This document shows, piece by piece, positions 6,502 to 7,501 of a stretch of DNA of 7,501 nt. Position 1 is the first letter of the stretch. Every line of letters begins with the position of its first letter. Both the position numbers and the translations under genes were made by a program. The stretch is from Candidatus Cloacimonadota bacterium (lineage in GTDB: Bacteria; Cloacimonadota; Cloacimonadia; Cloacimonadales; TCS61): positions 1-7,501 of the forward strand of contig DRTC01000053.1 of the NCBI GenBank assembly GCA_011372345.1, in the 5' to 3' direction. A model generated the notes under the pieces. That model was not told the DNA's origin, searched no databases, and saw only the letters and a program-made list of their open reading frames with translations.

Positions 6502-7269
6502 ATGAAAGAAATATTATCGTTAAAAAAACTGAATAAAATTTATACAGGTGGAGTTCATGCCATAAAAGATGTCGATCTTTCGGTTCAGGAAGGAGAATTC
6601 TTAATCCTTCTTGGTCTGTCAGGATCAGGGAAATCAACTTTATTAAGATGTATCAATCGTTTGATCGAACCGAGTTCCGGGAATGTTTTTTTTGAAGGAA
6701 ATAATATCATCTCTGCCAAAGGAGTTCAGCTTCGAAAAATTCGTCGTCAGATCGGAATGATCTTTCAACAATTCAATCTGATCAAGAATTTATCTGCATT
6801 AATGAATGTTTTTACGGGTAAACTCGGTTATGTTTCCATTGGACATTCTTTAACTTTTTCTCAACATCATGAGGATTTAAAATTCGCATTGGAAAATCTG
6901 AAAAGAGTCGGTCTGCTTGCTTTCAAAGATAAAAAGGTTAAAAATTTAAGTGGTGGTCAGCAGCAGCGAGTTGCAATTGCTCGTGCTTTGATGCAGAATC
7001 CGAAACTGATTTTAGCTGATGAACCTGTTGCCAGCCTCGATCCGGCAACTGCAGATTCGGTGATGAAATATCTCGGAGATCTGAATAAGAAAGACAAAAT
7101 CACGGTTATCTGTTCGCTGCATTTTTTGAGTTTAGCAAGGAAATATGGAACCAGGGTTATAGCTTTGAAGGATGGACAGATCGTTTTTGATGGAACTCCG
7201 ATCGAGATCGATGAGAAGAGATTCAAGGAAATTTATGGGGAAGATGCGGAAGAGGTAGAGATAAGATGA
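6502..7269 (+). CDS. phnC: PhnC-type ABC transporter ATPase (phosphonate importer)
   Basis: This cytoplasmic nucleotide-binding subunit drives import with PhnD and PhnE. Counting from the ATG at 6502 (255 residues), it has Walker A GLSGSGKST (38-46), a Q-loop QQFNL (Q89), signature LSGGQQQRVAIARAL (149-163), Walker B LILADEPVASLDP (D173, E174) and the switch histidine in CSLH (H207). The LGYVSIGHSL insertion and SLHFLSLARKYG region are typical of PhnC rather than of other importers. An in-frame TTG at 6493 would add three residues. I prefer the ATG, although the GAG upstream is a weak and close ribosome site. The long structured gap after phnD may lower its expression. Its TGA overlaps the next ATG as ATGA. 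Confidence 0.93.
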   Translation: MKEILSLKKLNKIYTGGVHAIKDVDLSVQEGEFLILLGLSGSGKSTLLRCINRLIEPSSGNVFFEGNNIISAKGVQLRKIRRQIGMIFQQFNLIKNLSALMNVFTGKLGYVSIGHSLTFSQHHEDLKFALENLKRVGLLAFKDKKVKNLSGGQQQRVAIARALMQNPKLILADEPVASLDPATADSVMKYLGDLNKKDKITVICSLHFLSLARKYGTRVIALKDGQIVFDGTPIEIDEKRFKEIYGEDAEEVEIR

Positions 7270-7349
7270 TTAATAAACTATTGAAATGGTTGAGCAGGTT
7301 TTCGTTTTTTTATTTATCACCCAAACAGGTAGTGTATCATAATTTATGA
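7266..7349 (+). pseudogene. phnE: Truncated ORF in the phnE (permease) position, interrupted by a repeat
   Basis: The ATG overlaps the phnC stop (ATGA), as expected for coupled transporter genes. The reading MINKLLKWLSRFSFFYLSPK is plausible for the start of a membrane permease. The frame then enters the dispersed repeat at about 7327 and ends at TGA 7347-7349, after only 27 codons. A complete PhnE is roughly ten times longer. Either the gene was broken by insertion of the repeat, or the true permease starts beyond the window and this is a chance leader ORF. The phnE label comes from position and coupling; the 20 unaffected residues do not prove homology. Confidence 0.42.
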
Positions 7350-7362
7350 AAAATTATGAAAA
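7327..7362 (+). repeat. Dispersed hairpin repeat, copy inside the phnE-position ORF
   Basis: This is the best-preserved copy: AGGTAGTGTATCATAA followed by TTTATGAAAAATTATGAAAA. It is 33 of 36 identical to 5414-5449. TCATAATT (7337-7344) and AATTATGA (7352-7359) form a perfect 8-base stem around loop TATGAAA. The stop codon that ends the coupled ORF lies in this repeat. Confidence 0.75.
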
Positions 7363-7375
7363 ACTTATGCTGCCT

Positions 7376-7483
7376 TTCCGAAGCTTCTCATGAAGATATT
7401 CTTATCACTAAGATTCGGAAAGTTAGGGGCATTCACATCCTTCCGAATCTTTATGTATGAACAAGTGAAAGAAAGCTTCGGAA
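7376..7483. repeat. Nested inverted repeats (compound palindrome)
   Basis: Outer arms TTCCGAAGCTT (7376-7386) and AAGCTTCGGAA (7473-7483) are perfect 11-base complements. Inner arms AAGATTCGGAA (7410-7420) and TTCCGAATCTT (7441-7451) are also perfect 11-base complements with a 20-base loop. Inner and outer arms differ by a single base, so side-by-side hairpins can form instead of the nested structure. Short ORFs run through it (for example 7390-7491, starting MKIFLSLRFGKLGAF) but show no family. The whole is flanked by copies of the direct repeat and looks like a small non-coding mobile or structured element. Confidence 0.7.
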
Positions 7484-7485
7484 GA

Positions 7486-7501
7486 AGGTAGAGTATCATA
7501 A
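7486..7501 (+). repeat. Dispersed repeat, partial copy cut by the window edge
   Basis: AGGTAGAGTATCATAA matches the first 16 bases of the copy at 7327 in 15 positions, 159 bases downstream and in the same orientation. The hairpin part, if present, lies outside the window. Together with 7327 it brackets the nested inverted repeats. Confidence 0.6.

Noticed and set aside
7390..7491. 33-codon ORF through the nested inverted repeats
   Set aside because: Its sequence is dictated by the palindromic arms, it has no ribosome site, and it ends in the next direct repeat.
5305..7501. CRISPR array from the repeated hairpin units
   Set aside because: Copies are few, unevenly spaced (about 115, 1900 and 159 bases apart) and separated by genes; no cas gene is present.

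Overview
This AT-rich window reads as one chromosomal segment of a Gram-negative-type bacterium of the Fibrobacteres-Chlorobi-Bacteroidetes (FCB) sphere. A Cloacimonadota-like lineage is my best guess. The reasons are a secreted lamin-tail/OB-fold/Ig protein with an FlgD-like C-terminal domain, a PorV-like outer-membrane protein start, and AT-rich codon use. The lineage is an inference from gene content, not a measured placement.

Left three quarters (5225 down to 1, minus strand). This is a very tight co-directional block. In transcription order it holds a possible 20-codon upstream ORF, tdk (type II thymidine kinase), yggT (small membrane protein), punA (purine nucleoside phosphorylase), a DksA/TraR-type zinc-finger protein, lspA (lipoprotein signal peptidase), an 824-residue secreted multidomain protein, and the first 51 codons of a PorV/FadL-like outer-membrane protein that runs off the left edge. 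Gaps are 3 to 14 bases. Three junctions overlap (ATGA, TAATG, ATGA), and the last ribosome binding site overlaps a stop codon. The block therefore looks like one translationally coupled operon joining nucleoside salvage, transcription control and envelope/secretion functions.

Middle (5226 to 5478). This divergent intergenic region should hold the promoters for both directions. It contains two copies of a hairpin-forming repeat and a peptide-like reading that looks like decayed coding sequence.

Right quarter (5479 to 7501, plus strand). A phosphonate/phosphite-type ABC importer begins here: phnD (lipoprotein binding protein), a 120-base structured intercistronic segment, phnC (ATPase), then an ATGA-coupled ORF in the phnE position. 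That ORF closes after 27 codons because it runs into another copy of the hairpin repeat. The rest of the window is a cluster of direct and nested inverted repeats, cut by the window edge. The LspA encoded on the left is the enzyme that would mature the PhnD lipoprotein.

The most unusual material is the small dispersed hairpin repeat. It lies on both sides of the phn genes and apparently truncates phnE. The compound inverted repeats at the right edge and the repeat-rich phnD-phnC spacer come next. No complete novel enzyme system is visible, and no tRNA, rRNA, CRISPR array or transposase gene was found.
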